A stretch of DNA of 64,000 nucleotides from Dulcicalothrix desertica PCC 7102 (GCF_003991905.1 NZ_RSCL01000004.1:1-64000); one strand, 5' to 3'. Positions 44,788 through 54,373 are shown, numbered from the stretch's first letter. The notes: a model not told the origin generated them from the letters alone. A program made the numbers and translations.

Positions 44788-44808
44788 CATCCGTTACATC
44801 CGTTGCCA
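44786..44808. repeat. ACGGATGTA element fragment
   Basis: TTACATCCGTTACATCCGTT then GCC, a single arm directly at the end of the neighbouring membrane-protein gene. Confidence 0.6.
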
Positions 44809-46611
44809 TTACTTTCTCATTAGCACAGAAACAGGCGCCAAATCCCATCCTTGAACAAAAGTATCATTATTATATTTAATTTGTTCAACTTTTTGCAACT
44901 TACTACGCTTAGTATACATATAAATCAGACCACAAGGTTTAAAATTATTCTCTGGTAATTCTTCTTTTACTGATGAAGCATTAAAAACGTTGACGTGACG
45001 TATTGTATATTCATTTTCTGGATATTGCTGCATTATTATCCACAATGGATATTCCCAGGTATCTTGACCCATCATTAAACCAACTTTGTAACATTGATTT
45101 GAGTTTAAATATTGAACTGCTTGTATATAAGGTTGTTGAAGTTCGGGTCTATTTTTAAAGTACTGTTCAATGCGCGGAGTTTGAAAAATATTGTTGCTGC
45201 CTATAACTGGTTTGTAGCGGTTAAAAAATACCCAAGGAAGTGCTGATAAAATTAATACAATAGCAATGGAATGAATTACTTTTCTAGGAAGATTGGATAA
45301 TATTAAGCCCAAAAATGGGGTTAATAAGACGAAAAATGGTAAATGTAATCTTGCGTTCCAAGGTTGCCATTTAACTAGGTAGCAGAAAATACAAAACGTC
45401 GTGCAAACTGTTAGTATATAAGAACCTGCTTGTTTTGGAAACTTGAGTTTTAACTGGTTGCGAAAAATAAATATGACAATACAGGTTAAGGTTAATAATA
45501 AGTGCAACAAATTCCCGGCGCCGTTTTCTTCTCCTGAGAAACCAATAGGTGTACTTATATGTAAAGCTAGATTTCTTAAAATATTAGAAATTATCACATT
45601 TACACCAAGAATCTCATTCATATAATTACCAGGTTCACCCAAAGGGGAGTTAAAAACAAAGTAGTTACGTAAATAATGATTTATATTAATTACTAAAGCA
45701 AAACTTGCTACAAATAAGGCAGGTTTCCATACTGAGAAGCGTAGATACTTGATTTGCGATAACGTTACCCAAATTAAAAACGGCAAAATATAAAAGTAAG
45801 CTGTTCCTTTGGTTAAAATGCACAACCCTAAACTACAACCAAACAAAAGGTATGTATCCCAAGTGGTCTTTTTGCCTTTATCGATAATAATTAAACTATA
45901 ACAAGCAAGGCAAACTAACCAAAATGCTTCAACATAATCATTTTGTGTACTCGATGCTTGTAATATTCCCATTGGTATTGTCGCTGCTGCAACCGTGGCA
46001 AATGTCTGTCCTAATGAGTTTGCTTCTAGTTGCTTTGCTATTAATGATACTCCTATCAAACACCCAATCATGCTTAACCACTGTACTGAGTTAGCAAAGT
46101 AGTCTCCCCCACTTAAAATTTGAAAGTGCATGATTACATATTCAAACCAGGGGTTTTGATATAGCTGTGGTGTGTAGCTTACTGGATAATGCGCTACACT
46201 AGAGTTTTGTATCCAATGTACTACACGTGGTATGTGGTAGTCCATTGAGTTCCAATTATTTGGTGGCGCCACTAAGCCAATTAAACCTGTCGATACTATA
46301 ATGAATCCAACACCACTTAATAATAGAGTTGATAGCTTGGATTGTTTAAGATTTATAACCCTTGAATTTTGACTTGTTATTTGAAAATAAAACACTATTA
46401 TCACAACATCAATCACCAACCAAGTGCTAAAAAGTGATTCAAATCTAATCAAATTAAACCAACTTAACGACTCTGTAATAGCGATGACTATTAAACCCCA
46501 AATTACAGCAGATGATATGATAGACAGGCGCCAAGAAGTATTACGATTATTTAAGTTATAAAAAATACAGTATAAAAAAGTTAAGGCAATGATAGGTAAT
46601 ATTAAAAGCAT
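44809..46611 (-). CDS. Polytopic membrane protein, probable GT-C glycosyltransferase fold
   Basis: 600 residues with about 12-13 hydrophobic helices. After about 120 residues the loop NWNSMDYHIPRVVHWIQNSS, then VAHYPVSYTPQLYQNPWFEY resembles the acidic first loop of GT-C (PMT/ArnT-like) enzymes that use polyprenyl-phosphate sugars. A soluble tail of about 100 residues follows the last helix. No exact family is recognised. It stands alone on the minus strand. Role in glycosylating lipid or protein is an inference from the fold. Confidence 0.65.
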   Translation of the reverse strand: MLLILPIIALTFLYCIFYNLNNRNTSWRLSIISSAVIWGLIVIAITESLSWFNLIRFESLFSTWLVIDVVIIVFYFQITSQNSRVINLKQSKLSTLLLSGVGFIIVSTGLIGLVAPPNNWNSMDYHIPRVVHWIQNSSVAHYPVSYTPQLYQNPWFEYVIMHFQILSGGDYFANSVQWLSMIGCLIGVSLIAKQLEANSLGQTFATVAAATIPMGILQASSTQNDYVEAFWLVCLACYSLIIIDKGKKTTWDTYLLFGCSLGLCILTKGTAYFYILPFLIWVTLSQIKYLRFSVWKPALFVASFALVININHYLRNYFVFNSPLGEPGNYMNEILGVNVIISNILRNLALHISTPIGFSGEENGAGNLLHLLLTLTCIVIFIFRNQLKLKFPKQAGSYILTVCTTFCIFCYLVKWQPWNARLHLPFFVLLTPFLGLILSNLPRKVIHSIAIVLILSALPWVFFNRYKPVIGSNNIFQTPRIEQYFKNRPELQQPYIQAVQYLNSNQCYKVGLMMGQDTWEYPLWIIMQQYPENEYTIRHVNVFNASSVKEELPENNFKPCGLIYMYTKRSKLQKVEQIKYNNDTFVQGWDLAPVSVLMRK

Positions 46612-46757
46612 TGATTTAACTAATTACTTGCTTCAGTATGTATATTACCTAAGTTTTTAGCCTGTAAGATGAAGACCCAAAAATAAATCAAAATAACATA
46701 AATCTCCAATACCGCAGTATCATAAGAGACAGTGTTTATATATACTGGTTATCCAAC

Positions 46758-47012
46758 ATGGATTTTATTACGGGTTTAGGTCTAGTAGCTGCGACACTGA
46801 CAACTTTCTCGTTTTTGCCGCAGCTTCTAAAAATATGGCAAACGAAGTCAGCTAAAGATGTTTCGTTTGTAATGCTGATTTTTTTCAATGCTGGAATTTT
46901 ACTGTGGTTGATATATGGACTTTATCTGTCTGCTTTGCCCATTATCTTAGCTAACGGTATAACTTTGTTTTTCAACCTCATTATCTTAGTGCTTAAGATA
47001 AAATATAAATAA
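46758..47012 (+). CDS. SemiSWEET sugar transporter
   Basis: 84 residues, three membrane helices, the normal size of a SemiSWEET (half of a eukaryotic SWEET). TTFSFLPQLLKIWQTKSAKD contains the PQ-loop, VSFVMLIFFNAGILLWLIYG the second helix, and ANGITLFFNLIIL the substrate-lining Asn-containing third helix. SemiSWEETs dimerise to pass mono- or disaccharides across the membrane. ATG start. The radical SAM gene follows 34 bases later, possibly in the same transcript, without an obvious functional link. Confidence 0.93.
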   Translation: MDFITGLGLVAATLTTFSFLPQLLKIWQTKSAKDVSFVMLIFFNAGILLWLIYGLYLSALPIILANGITLFFNLIILVLKIKYK

Positions 47013-47046
47013 ATGTATAATTTAAAATTACAAATCTAAAATTTCT

Positions 47047-48690
47047 ATGACATCTTCTTTATTTGCCGACGAACACCTATTATTTGACCCTGTTACTCCT
47101 GATAATGATGCCATTCCTGTAATTTTCGCGTTTCCTAACGAGTACACAGTGGGAATTACTAGTTTAGGATATCAGATTGTATGGGCAACTTTAGCTACGC
47201 GCACCGATTTACAGGTGAGTCGTTTGTTTACTGATATTTCTGAACAGCTACCACGACAACCGGAAATTTTAGGCTTTTCGATATCGTGGGAACTTGATTA
47301 TGTTAATATTCTCAGTTTACTCGAATCTTTAAATATTCCGATTCGTGCAAGAGAGCGCAGTACCCATCATCCTATTGTATTTGGAGGTGGGCCTGTTTTA
47401 ACGGCAAACCCCGAACCTTTTGCTGATTTTTTTGATGTTGTTCTCTTGGGTGACGGGGAAAATTTATTAGGTGATTTTATTGATACTTATAAACAAGTTA
47501 GAGGTGAGTCTAGAGAAACTAAATTAAAAGCGTTGGCACAAGTACCGGGAATTTATGTTCCTAGTTTATATCAAGTTGAGTATCATAGCCCTGATGGCGC
47601 CATTAAATCTATACAACCTATTTCCTCAAATGTTCCTGCGACGGTTCAAAAGCAAACTTATCGTGGTAATACTTTATCTGCATCGACGGTAGTTACTGCA
47701 AAAGCTGCTTGGGAAAGTATTTTTATGGTGGAAGTGGTGCGGAGTTGTCCCGAAATGTGTCGCTTCTGTCTAGCAAGTTATTTAACTTTGCCTTTTAGAA
47801 CTGCGAGTTTAGAAGCTTCACTCATTCCAGCTATTGAACGTGGATTAAAAGTTACTAATAGATTAGGACTATTAGGCGCCTCTGTTACACAGCATCCTGA
47901 ATTTAACACATTACTCGACTATATCAACCAACCTAAGTATGATAATGTGCGATTGAGTATAGCATCAGTGAGGACAAATACGGTAACAAAAGAGTTAGCA
48001 GCAACTTTGGCAAAGCGCGATACCAAATCTCTAACTATTGCCGTTGAAAGCGGTTCTGAAAAAGTTCGCAAAATAATTAATAAAAAGCTCGAACAAGATG
48101 ATATAATCCAAGCCGCTATTAATGCCAAAACTGGTGGGTTATCTGGATTAAAGCTTTATGGAATGGTGGGAATTCCCGGTGAAGAAGCCGAAGATTTAGA
48201 TGCTACTATCAAAATGATGCTTGATTTGAAAAAAGCGGCGCCTGGTTTAAGGTTAACTTTTGGATGCAGTACTTTTGTTCCAAAGTCACATACACCTTTC
48301 CAATGGTTCGGTGTAAATAAGCAAGCAGAAAAACGATTACAGCTTTTACAAAAAAATCTGAAGCCAAAGGGTATCGATTTTCGTCCTGAAAGTTATAACT
48401 GGTCGATTATTCAAACTTTATTATCGCGCGGAGACAGGCGCCTGTCTAAGTTATTAGAGCTAACGCGCGATTTTGGCGATTCTTTGGGAAGTTACAAGCG
48501 TGCTTTTAAAGAGTTGAAGGGTCAAGTTCCAGATTTAGATTACTACGTTTACGATAATTGGTCACACGAGCAAGTATTACCTTGGAGTCATTTACTTGGA
48601 CCGCTACCCCAATCTACATTATTAAAGCATTTAGCGGAAGCGATGAGTTTTGTAGAGGCGCCAGCAAAAGAACTTGAACCAAGTGTATAA
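47047..48690 (+). CDS. Radical SAM protein with B12-binding-like N-terminus
   Basis: 547 residues. The N-terminal part (about 20-170) has a Rossmann-like B12-binding-domain character: IFAFPNEYTVGITSLGYQIV, then IVFGGGPVLTANPEPFADFF. The radical SAM core carries the 4Fe-4S motif C-x3-C-x2-C in RSCPEMCRFCLASY (about 237). GLLGASVTQHPEF and KLYGMVGIPGEEAEDL follow in the barrel. It resembles the TIGR03960/YgiQ-type radical SAM family of unknown reaction. The N-terminus lacks an obvious cobalamin-binding DxHxxG motif. ATG start at 47047. Confidence 0.87.
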   Translation: MTSSLFADEHLLFDPVTPDNDAIPVIFAFPNEYTVGITSLGYQIVWATLATRTDLQVSRLFTDISEQLPRQPEILGFSISWELDYVNILSLLESLNIPIRARERSTHHPIVFGGGPVLTANPEPFADFFDVVLLGDGENLLGDFIDTYKQVRGESRETKLKALAQVPGIYVPSLYQVEYHSPDGAIKSIQPISSNVPATVQKQTYRGNTLSASTVVTAKAAWESIFMVEVVRSCPEMCRFCLASYLTLPFRTASLEASLIPAIERGLKVTNRLGLLGASVTQHPEFNTLLDYINQPKYDNVRLSIASVRTNTVTKELAATLAKRDTKSLTIAVESGSEKVRKIINKKLEQDDIIQAAINAKTGGLSGLKLYGMVGIPGEEAEDLDATIKMMLDLKKAAPGLRLTFGCSTFVPKSHTPFQWFGVNKQAEKRLQLLQKNLKPKGIDFRPESYNWSIIQTLLSRGDRRLSKLLELTRDFGDSLGSYKRAFKELKGQVPDLDYYVYDNWSHEQVLPWSHLLGPLPQSTLLKHLAEAMSFVEAPAKELEPSV

Positions 48691-48727
48691 TTATCCTTCT
48701 GTGTAGTAAATTCTGCTAAATCCTAAA

Positions 48728-48916
48728 ATGCAAACAACTGCTGTGTATTACTGCGCTTACTGTGGTGAAGAAAATCTCACTTTTGTTGATATAAGTGCTG
48801 GGTTTGAGCAATCTTATATAGAAGATTGCCAAGTTTGCTGTCGTCCGAATATTTTGTATGTACGAATTGACGAGGATACACTTGATGTTGAAATTGATAC
48901 TGATTACGAAGAGTAA
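48728..48916 (+). CDS. CPXCG motif cysteine-rich small protein
   Basis: 62 residues. Two cysteine pairs, YYCAYCGEEN and EDCQVCCRPN, should bind one zinc; ILYVRIDEDTLDVEIDTDYE is the acidic tail usual in this family. Function unknown. It lies 37 bases after the radical SAM gene in the same direction and abuts the stop of the convergent FkbM gene with no spacer. ATG start. Confidence 0.88.
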   Translation: MQTTAVYYCAYCGEENLTFVDISAGFEQSYIEDCQVCCRPNILYVRIDEDTLDVEIDTDYEE

Positions 48917-49696
48917 TTATTTAGGTATAGCTAGAAAATTAAATGCTTGAAAAGGATACTGCATTGACTTCAAAAATTCTTCGTACACAAGCGGTTCTTT
49001 ACCTGAAAGCCAATCTTTTACTAAAAAGATGGAATATGAGCGTGCGTCAAAAAACTCGTACATATCAACTGGTTGAATATTGTGGGCACTTAATCCAGAA
49101 TTAGTACACTCGAAGACAATACTTGGTCGAGAATTCTGTAGTATATATTCACTACCTCGCAGAACTGCTAATTCACCTCCTTCAACATCAATTTTAATAA
49201 AGCCGATTTTTTTATCTGGTGGGATAATATCATCTAGCTCTACACAGTTGACTTTGAAAACTTCAACTTGTTCATCATCTGAAGCGTGTAAACGTAAACC
49301 GCTAAAGCCAGAGCGTTTAGGCTGTAAGTAAAAGTCTACTTCACCGACTGTATCACTTACAGCTACTTGTAAAACTTCTATATCTGGATATTTTTGCTTT
49401 AACCATTTATATTTGTAGGGTATTGGTTCGATAGCAAGATGTTTTCCATGTGGAGAAAGTTGCTTTATTATACTGAGTACCGAACCTAAATGGGCGCCGA
49501 TGTCAATGCAATTCATTGATGAGTCATTAATGATTTTTGGTAATGCAGCGTCAATTAGCGATGATTCTTGATAAATTTGATGAAGTTCAGGATGCTGAAT
49601 TCGTTGTTTGAATTGCGTCAAATCACGTAAATTACGCGCTACTGGCTCTAAAGGTGTACCAATTAAACGATGAGCAATGTACTCTTTCAATAACAT
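48917..49696 (-). CDS. FkbM family SAM-dependent methyltransferase
   Basis: About 259 residues from the ATG at 49696; a TTG three codons earlier is possible. SAM-binding motif I is NCIDIGAHLGSVLSIIKQ, the acidic motif is LAIEPIPYKYKWL, and IGFIKIDVEGGELAVLRGSE is the diagnostic FkbM C-terminal motif. The family O-methylates sugars and small molecules. A role in methylating surface glycans is plausible in a genome region with many glycan genes, but there is no adjacent partner. Convergent and touching the CPXCG gene. Confidence 0.9.
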   Translation of the reverse strand: MLLKEYIAHRLIGTPLEPVARNLRDLTQFKQRIQHPELHQIYQESSLIDAALPKIINDSSMNCIDIGAHLGSVLSIIKQLSPHGKHLAIEPIPYKYKWLKQKYPDIEVLQVAVSDTVGEVDFYLQPKRSGFSGLRLHASDDEQVEVFKVNCVELDDIIPPDKKIGFIKIDVEGGELAVLRGSEYILQNSRPSIVFECTNSGLSAHNIQPVDMYEFFDARSYSIFLVKDWLSGKEPLVYEEFLKSMQYPFQAFNFLAIPK

Positions 49697-49811
49697 AAGA
49701 TGCAACCCTCTAGTTTGTTTTCAAGGATTTGCCATTAAATGGCTCCATCAAAATTATTACTCTGTTTACATATTTTCATCTACCCATTGATAGATTTGTA
49801 ACTACAAAACA

Positions 49812-49844
49812 AGATTCCCGGCCTCATGAAAAAGCCAGGAATCT
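49812..49844. terminator. Hairpin terminator after the helical carotenoid protein gene
   Basis: AGATTCCCGGCC and GGCC-like partner AGCCAGGAATCT form a stem of about 10 pairs. Read on the minus strand it is followed by TGTTTTGT; on the plus strand by a run of A. It is placed 35 bases beyond the stop at 49879. Confidence 0.65.
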
Positions 49845-49878
49845 AAAAAAATTATTTACATCACGTCTTTACAACAAT

Positions 49879-50355
49879 CTAATTATTAGCAGAAGAGCTG
49901 CCCATGCTGAATGCTACGTTACGGGAGAATTCTACACGCTCTTCAAATTCGAGAGATTTAACTTGTTGTGTGAATTCTTTGGTGTTTTCTGGAAGTTTAT
50001 AGTCTTCAGGAACTGGAATAGCTCTACCATCTTCCATAGCTTGCGAGATTCGTAACCACACGTCAAGCTTGGCACTTGGGTCTAGACCACCGTACAGTTG
50101 ACTAATTTCGGAATTTGCGTGACCTGCGATATCACGTTGTGCTTGTAGCTGTTCTTCCTTAGACATTGCAATAATTCTGTTGAATACTGCTTCTGCGGTA
50201 GCTTGGGAAGATGGACTATTTGCAGGTGTAAGATTTTCTTTTAAATCGAGATAGCCAAACCAAAACAATGCTAGTTGAGTGTCTACATCAAAGTTTTGGA
50301 AAGTTTCGATAGCTTTTTTAACTTTATCACTGGCTGCAAAGTAAGATGTTGTCAT
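49879..50355 (-). CDS. Helical carotenoid protein (OCP N-terminal domain homologue)
   Basis: 158 residues from the ATG at 50355, which has GGAGA seven bases upstream; a longer frame to 50439 has no such support. It matches only the all-helical N-terminal domain of orange carotenoid protein: DVDTQLALFWFGYLDLKENL, AQRDIAGHANSEISQLYGGL, and VWLRISQAMEDGRAIPVPED. HCPs bind a ketocarotenoid and either quench phycobilisomes or singlet oxygen, depending on the paralogue. The C-terminal NTF2-like domain is absent, and no CTDH gene is near. A weak terminator-like hairpin lies in the leader. Confidence 0.9.
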   Translation of the reverse strand: MTTSYFAASDKVKKAIETFQNFDVDTQLALFWFGYLDLKENLTPANSPSSQATAEAVFNRIIAMSKEEQLQAQRDIAGHANSEISQLYGGLDPSAKLDVWLRISQAMEDGRAIPVPEDYKLPENTKEFTQQVKSLEFEERVEFSRNVAFSMGSSSANN

Positions 50356-50376
50356 AATATTCTCCGATTGCTTTCT

Positions 50377-50406
50377 TAAAAAACCCTGATAATTACGGGT
50401 TTTTTG
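50377..50406. promoter_or_regulatory. Terminator-like hairpin in the carotenoid-protein leader
   Basis: AAAAAACCC, ten-base loop, GGGTTTTTT, 22 bases upstream of the start at 50355. In the direction of the gene it ends in a T run. With a three-pair GC core plus A/T pairs it is weak. It could attenuate expression or stop antisense transcripts. Confidence 0.4.
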
Positions 50407-50642
50407 CTCTACACTCTCAACATCATAAGAACCTGCCAAATGACATTAACCTTGCCTTAGTTAGATTTACAGTTAATTACTATTGACAGATGTTCGTAAT
50501 ATTTTTAGCGTTAATATGCTTCTTATTAAATGTAATTGAATTTAATAAATTAATTTAACTATTCTCATTCGACTATATCAAGAGCTATAACAGTAAGAAT
50601 AATTGAATACTTTGATTAATGAGAATATAGTCAAATTTACTG

Positions 50643-53264
50643 ATGTTAAAATTCAATCGGAATAAATACGTAAAGTCTACCAAAGCAAATAATATTCAGA
50701 AAATCTTTCTGCGCTTTAGCTTAGGGTTGTTTGTCGCTATCTTAACAGTGATGCTAAGTAATAGCGGTTTTATTTCCAATGCTAGTTTTGCAGCAGCACC
50801 TTCAGGACAGCAAACAGCTTTTACCTCAGTCGCAGAACTAGTACGAGCTGGGAAAAAAAGCTATCAAGCTGGGCAGTTTGCGAATGCGATTGAATTATGG
50901 CGCCGAGCTTCCGAGCTATTACCACAAGGTGATACCATCAATCAAGCGGTTATATTAACTAATTTAGCGTCTTCATATCAACAATTCGGAGACTGGCAAC
51001 AAGCTAATGCTGCCATATCCCAAAGCCTTAAGCTACTGGAAAAAAGTACTAATCAAAACATTTTAGCAGGCGCCTTGAGTATTCAAGGTAGTTTACAGTT
51101 ATCTCAAGGACAAGCAGAACAAGCACTGTCAACATGGGAGTCAGCGACGGCAATATACAAGAAGTTAGGAGATAAAGCACTTACTGCACGCAGCTTATTG
51201 AACAAGTCGCAAGCCATGCGAGCATTAGGAATGTATCGACGTGCGAAAGAAACTCTCTTAGAAGTTAGTCAAAATCTTCAAAAAGAACCCGACTCACAGC
51301 TTAAAGTCTCAAGCTTATTTAACTTGGGTGATACATTACGGTTAATGGGTGACAGAAAAACCGCTACTAGTACACTACAGCAAACTCTGGAACTCGCTCG
51401 AAAGCTGAATTTAAAAGACGATATCAGCTTGGTGCTACTCAGTCTGGGAAATAATGCACGTGCAGAACAAGATATTGATGCAGCACAAGAATACTATAAA
51501 CAAGTCATTGCTGCGTCTAACCCTAATATTAAGCTACAAGCGCAATTGAATTTATTACAATTATTCGTAGAAGCCGAACAAACAGATGAAGGATTAACGC
51601 TTGCCAAAGAAATTCAACCACAAATTGAGAAGTTATCTAACTCTCCTAGTCGAACTTCTATTTACGCACAAGTTAATTTTGTACAAAGTCTCAAAAAATT
51701 GGGTAGAGACGCGATTAATCGCGTCTCTACAGCACAGATTCTTGCGACTGCTGCTCACAATGCAGAAAATATTGGTGATAAAAGAGCGCAATCTTATGCA
51801 TTAGGTTATTTGGGGGAACTTTATGAACAAACACAGCAATGGAGTGAAGCGCAAAAGCTAACAGAGAAAGCTTTGAATTTAGCGCTTTCTAGTAATGCAC
51901 CTGATATTGCATACCGTTGGCAATGGCAATTAGGGCGCCTGCTCAAAGCGCAAGATAATATACAAGGGAGCATTGCATCTTATAATGAAGCCGTTAAAAC
52001 TCTTGGCAATATTCGTAATGATTTGGTATCAAGTAATGTAGATGTTCAGTTTTCGTTTCGCGAAACCGTTGAACCTGTATATCGCGAGTTAGTAAGTTTG
52101 TTACTACAGCCGAAGCTTATAGCTAGTAAAACAAACAAAGCGGACGTTAGCCAAGAAAATCTCAAAAAAGCACGCGAAGTTATCGAATCATTACAGCTAG
52201 CTGAGTTAGATAACTATTTTCGTGAAGCATGTTTAACCGCACGTCCGCAACAAATCGATCAAATCGATAAAAGTGCAGCAGTAATATATCCAATTATTCT
52301 CAAAGACCGTTTGGAAGTAGTTCTTTCAATACCAAATCAACCACTGCGTCACTACGCTGCTGTAATGCCACAAGCAGAACTTGAGAAAATATTTGATAGA
52401 ATGCGTCGTTCGCTACATCGAACCTCAAGTCAGAAAGACCGACTAAATATAGCGCAACTCGTATATAACCTACTAATTTCACCTGCCGAAGCTGACTTAC
52501 AACGTAATAATATCAAGACTTTGGCGTTTGTTCTTGACGGCGCCATGAAAAACTTACCAATGGCGATATTATACGATGGGCAAGAATATCTTGTAGAAAA
52601 ATATAATTTGGCATTAACTCCAGGTTTACAGCTATTTGCTCCTCGTCGTCTCGAATCACAACAGCTAAAAATACTTGCAGGTGGACTCAGCGAATCACGA
52701 CAAGGTTTTGTACCCCTACCAGGAGTTGAGAGCGAAATTAAACAAATCAAGAACGAAATTTCCGCACAAGTACTATTGAACAAAACTTTTACTACTCAAG
52801 CAATTGAGAAACAAGTTAATACATCGCGTTATCCAGTTGTTCACCTCGCAACCCACGGTCAATTTAGCTCGAATGCTGATGACACTTTTGTACTAACTTG
52901 GGATAATCGCATTAATGTAAAGCAGCTTGGAGAGTTGCTACAAAACCGAGCTTCGGATAGTAATAATGCAATTGAACTATTAGTATTAAGTGCTTGTCAG
53001 ACTGCTGATGGTGATAAACGCGCAGCTTTAGGACTTGCGGGTGTTGCAGTACGTTCTGGCGCCCGTAGTACTGTAGCAACTTTATGGTCAGTAGATGATA
53101 CATCAACTTCGGCATTTATGGTTGAGTTTTACAAGCAACTTGCCAAACCAAACATGACTAAGGCAGAAGCATTACGAAATGCTCAAATTGCGCTACTCAA
53201 ACAACCTGCTTTTAAGCACCCATTTTACTGGGCGCCGTTTGTTTTGATAGGTAATTGGTTATAA
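50643..53264 (+). CDS. TPR-CHAT domain protein, exported
   Basis: 873 residues. A signal or anchor segment (FLRFSLGLFVAILTVMLSNS, about 22-41) is followed by about ten TPR units (from about 60 to 450), for example AELVRAGKKSYQAGQFANAI. The C-terminal CHAT peptidase domain (about 590-873) has the catalytic His in VHLATHGQF and Cys in LSACQTADGD. CHAT is a caspase-like protease fold. A GTAGAGACG palindrome is read in frame as GRDAINRVST within the TPR region. The DUF928 gene follows; such pairs recur in cyanobacteria. Substrate unknown. ATG start at 50643. Confidence 0.92.
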   Translation: MLKFNRNKYVKSTKANNIQKIFLRFSLGLFVAILTVMLSNSGFISNASFAAAPSGQQTAFTSVAELVRAGKKSYQAGQFANAIELWRRASELLPQGDTINQAVILTNLASSYQQFGDWQQANAAISQSLKLLEKSTNQNILAGALSIQGSLQLSQGQAEQALSTWESATAIYKKLGDKALTARSLLNKSQAMRALGMYRRAKETLLEVSQNLQKEPDSQLKVSSLFNLGDTLRLMGDRKTATSTLQQTLELARKLNLKDDISLVLLSLGNNARAEQDIDAAQEYYKQVIAASNPNIKLQAQLNLLQLFVEAEQTDEGLTLAKEIQPQIEKLSNSPSRTSIYAQVNFVQSLKKLGRDAINRVSTAQILATAAHNAENIGDKRAQSYALGYLGELYEQTQQWSEAQKLTEKALNLALSSNAPDIAYRWQWQLGRLLKAQDNIQGSIASYNEAVKTLGNIRNDLVSSNVDVQFSFRETVEPVYRELVSLLLQPKLIASKTNKADVSQENLKKAREVIESLQLAELDNYFREACLTARPQQIDQIDKSAAVIYPIILKDRLEVVLSIPNQPLRHYAAVMPQAELEKIFDRMRRSLHRTSSQKDRLNIAQLVYNLLISPAEADLQRNNIKTLAFVLDGAMKNLPMAILYDGQEYLVEKYNLALTPGLQLFAPRRLESQQLKILAGGLSESRQGFVPLPGVESEIKQIKNEISAQVLLNKTFTTQAIEKQVNTSRYPVVHLATHGQFSSNADDTFVLTWDNRINVKQLGELLQNRASDSNNAIELLVLSACQTADGDKRAALGLAGVAVRSGARSTVATLWSVDDTSTSAFMVEFYKQLAKPNMTKAEALRNAQIALLKQPAFKHPFYWAPFVLIGNWL
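51703..51730. repeat. GTAGAGACG palindrome inside a coding region
   Basis: GTAGAGACGCGATTAATCGC then GTCTCTAC. Perfect palindrome, in frame in the TPR-CHAT gene between two TPR helices. Confidence 0.85.
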
Positions 53265-53409
53265 AGTCCAAAGCGTGGTGTTAGTTTTCATCAAATATTG
53301 GGAATTATAAAACTGCGACTAGATAAAGCCAAACCAGTAAAAGGTGCCTACCTATTAATTCAAAACAGTTTTTAATTGAAAAACTTTTAAATACATACGA
53401 ACAATAAGT

Positions 53410-54189
53410 ATGAAAATATACGCAAAAATCAGTAAACTCTTAGTATCACTTTTACCAATTTTATTGCTCCAATGTAGCTATGTCGTGCTTGTCAACCCAA
53501 TGCAAGCGCAAGCACAAACAGCGAAGCGCTCGAAGGTAACATTTGAACCACCGAAAGGACAACCGGCGCCAAAGGTAACATTTGGTGGTGGAACTCGCAA
53601 CGGTCGGGTTGATAGCGATTTGTGCCCCCAAGCGTCGCGAACTATAGCACGTCAAAATGCGGGTGTCAAATCAATGGTTCCCTTGTTACCACAGTCAAAG
53701 TTAGGGTTAACAACTTCGTCACATCCAACGTTCATGGTATACGTACCAAAAACGAATGCCAAAGAATTAGAGTTTAAGTTAGAAGATGCTCAAGCCAACG
53801 AAGTTTATCAAACTACAGTTAAATTAGGCGCCACTCCTGGTTTTGTAAGTTTTAATTTGCCAGAAAACCATCGTGGTTTAGAAGTTGGTCAAGATTATAA
53901 ATGGGTAGTTGGCGCCATTTGTCAATCAAATAGTAGTGAATCTCGATTTGTCGAAGGTGCTGTACGTCGATTTGAAGTTAGTAGTGCATTCAAGGGTCAG
54001 TTGAATAGAGCAAAAGCTTTTGAACAGGTGGTGCTATACGGAAAAGCTGGAATTTGGTTAGATGCAATTTCGAGTCTTGCTGTTATTAAACGTAATCAAC
54101 CTGGTAACGCTGAAGCTATTACTGCGTGGAGAGACATGCTGCAATCTGTCGGTTTAGATGCAATTGCTGAGGCGCCGATTTATAATTAA
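53410..54189 (+). CDS. DUF928 family secreted protein
   Basis: 259 residues. Signal peptide KLLVSLLPILLLQCSYVVLV then a likely cleavage after MQAQAQ (about 36). The mature part starts with VTFEPPKGQPAPKVTFGGGT. WVVGAICQSNSSESRFVEGA and GIWLDAISSLA match DUF928, a cyanobacterial family of unknown function usually near CHASE2, CHAT or TPR genes, as here. It probably works in the periplasm with the CHAT protein encoded 145 bases upstream (inference). ATG start. Confidence 0.88.
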   Translation: MKIYAKISKLLVSLLPILLLQCSYVVLVNPMQAQAQTAKRSKVTFEPPKGQPAPKVTFGGGTRNGRVDSDLCPQASRTIARQNAGVKSMVPLLPQSKLGLTTSSHPTFMVYVPKTNAKELEFKLEDAQANEVYQTTVKLGATPGFVSFNLPENHRGLEVGQDYKWVVGAICQSNSSESRFVEGAVRRFEVSSAFKGQLNRAKAFEQVVLYGKAGIWLDAISSLAVIKRNQPGNAEAITAWRDMLQSVGLDAIAEAPIYN

Positions 54190-54242
54190 AAGTAAGGTGG
54201 CAGTGCCCACCCTACATTTTGTAATAACATCATTGAACTTGT

Positions 54243-54373
54243 TAGCAACGGATGATGAACGGATGTAACGGATAGGTGATTTTAAATAACTAAACTTTGT
54301 TTGTAAAGAAAAAATTATCCGTTACATCCGTTGTATCCGTTGCTAACCAAAGCTTATAGCATGAACCACTATA
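54243..54373. repeat. ACGGATGTA element, copy 2 (opposite orientation to copy 1)
   Basis: GCAACGGATGATGAACGGAT... at 54245 and the inverse ...TATCCGTTACATCCGTTGTA then TCCGTTGC at 54318 enclose a centre that is the reverse complement of copy 1's centre (AGTTATTTAAAAT block). The GCATGAACCACTA tip remains on the right; the left tip is degraded. Confidence 0.7.
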
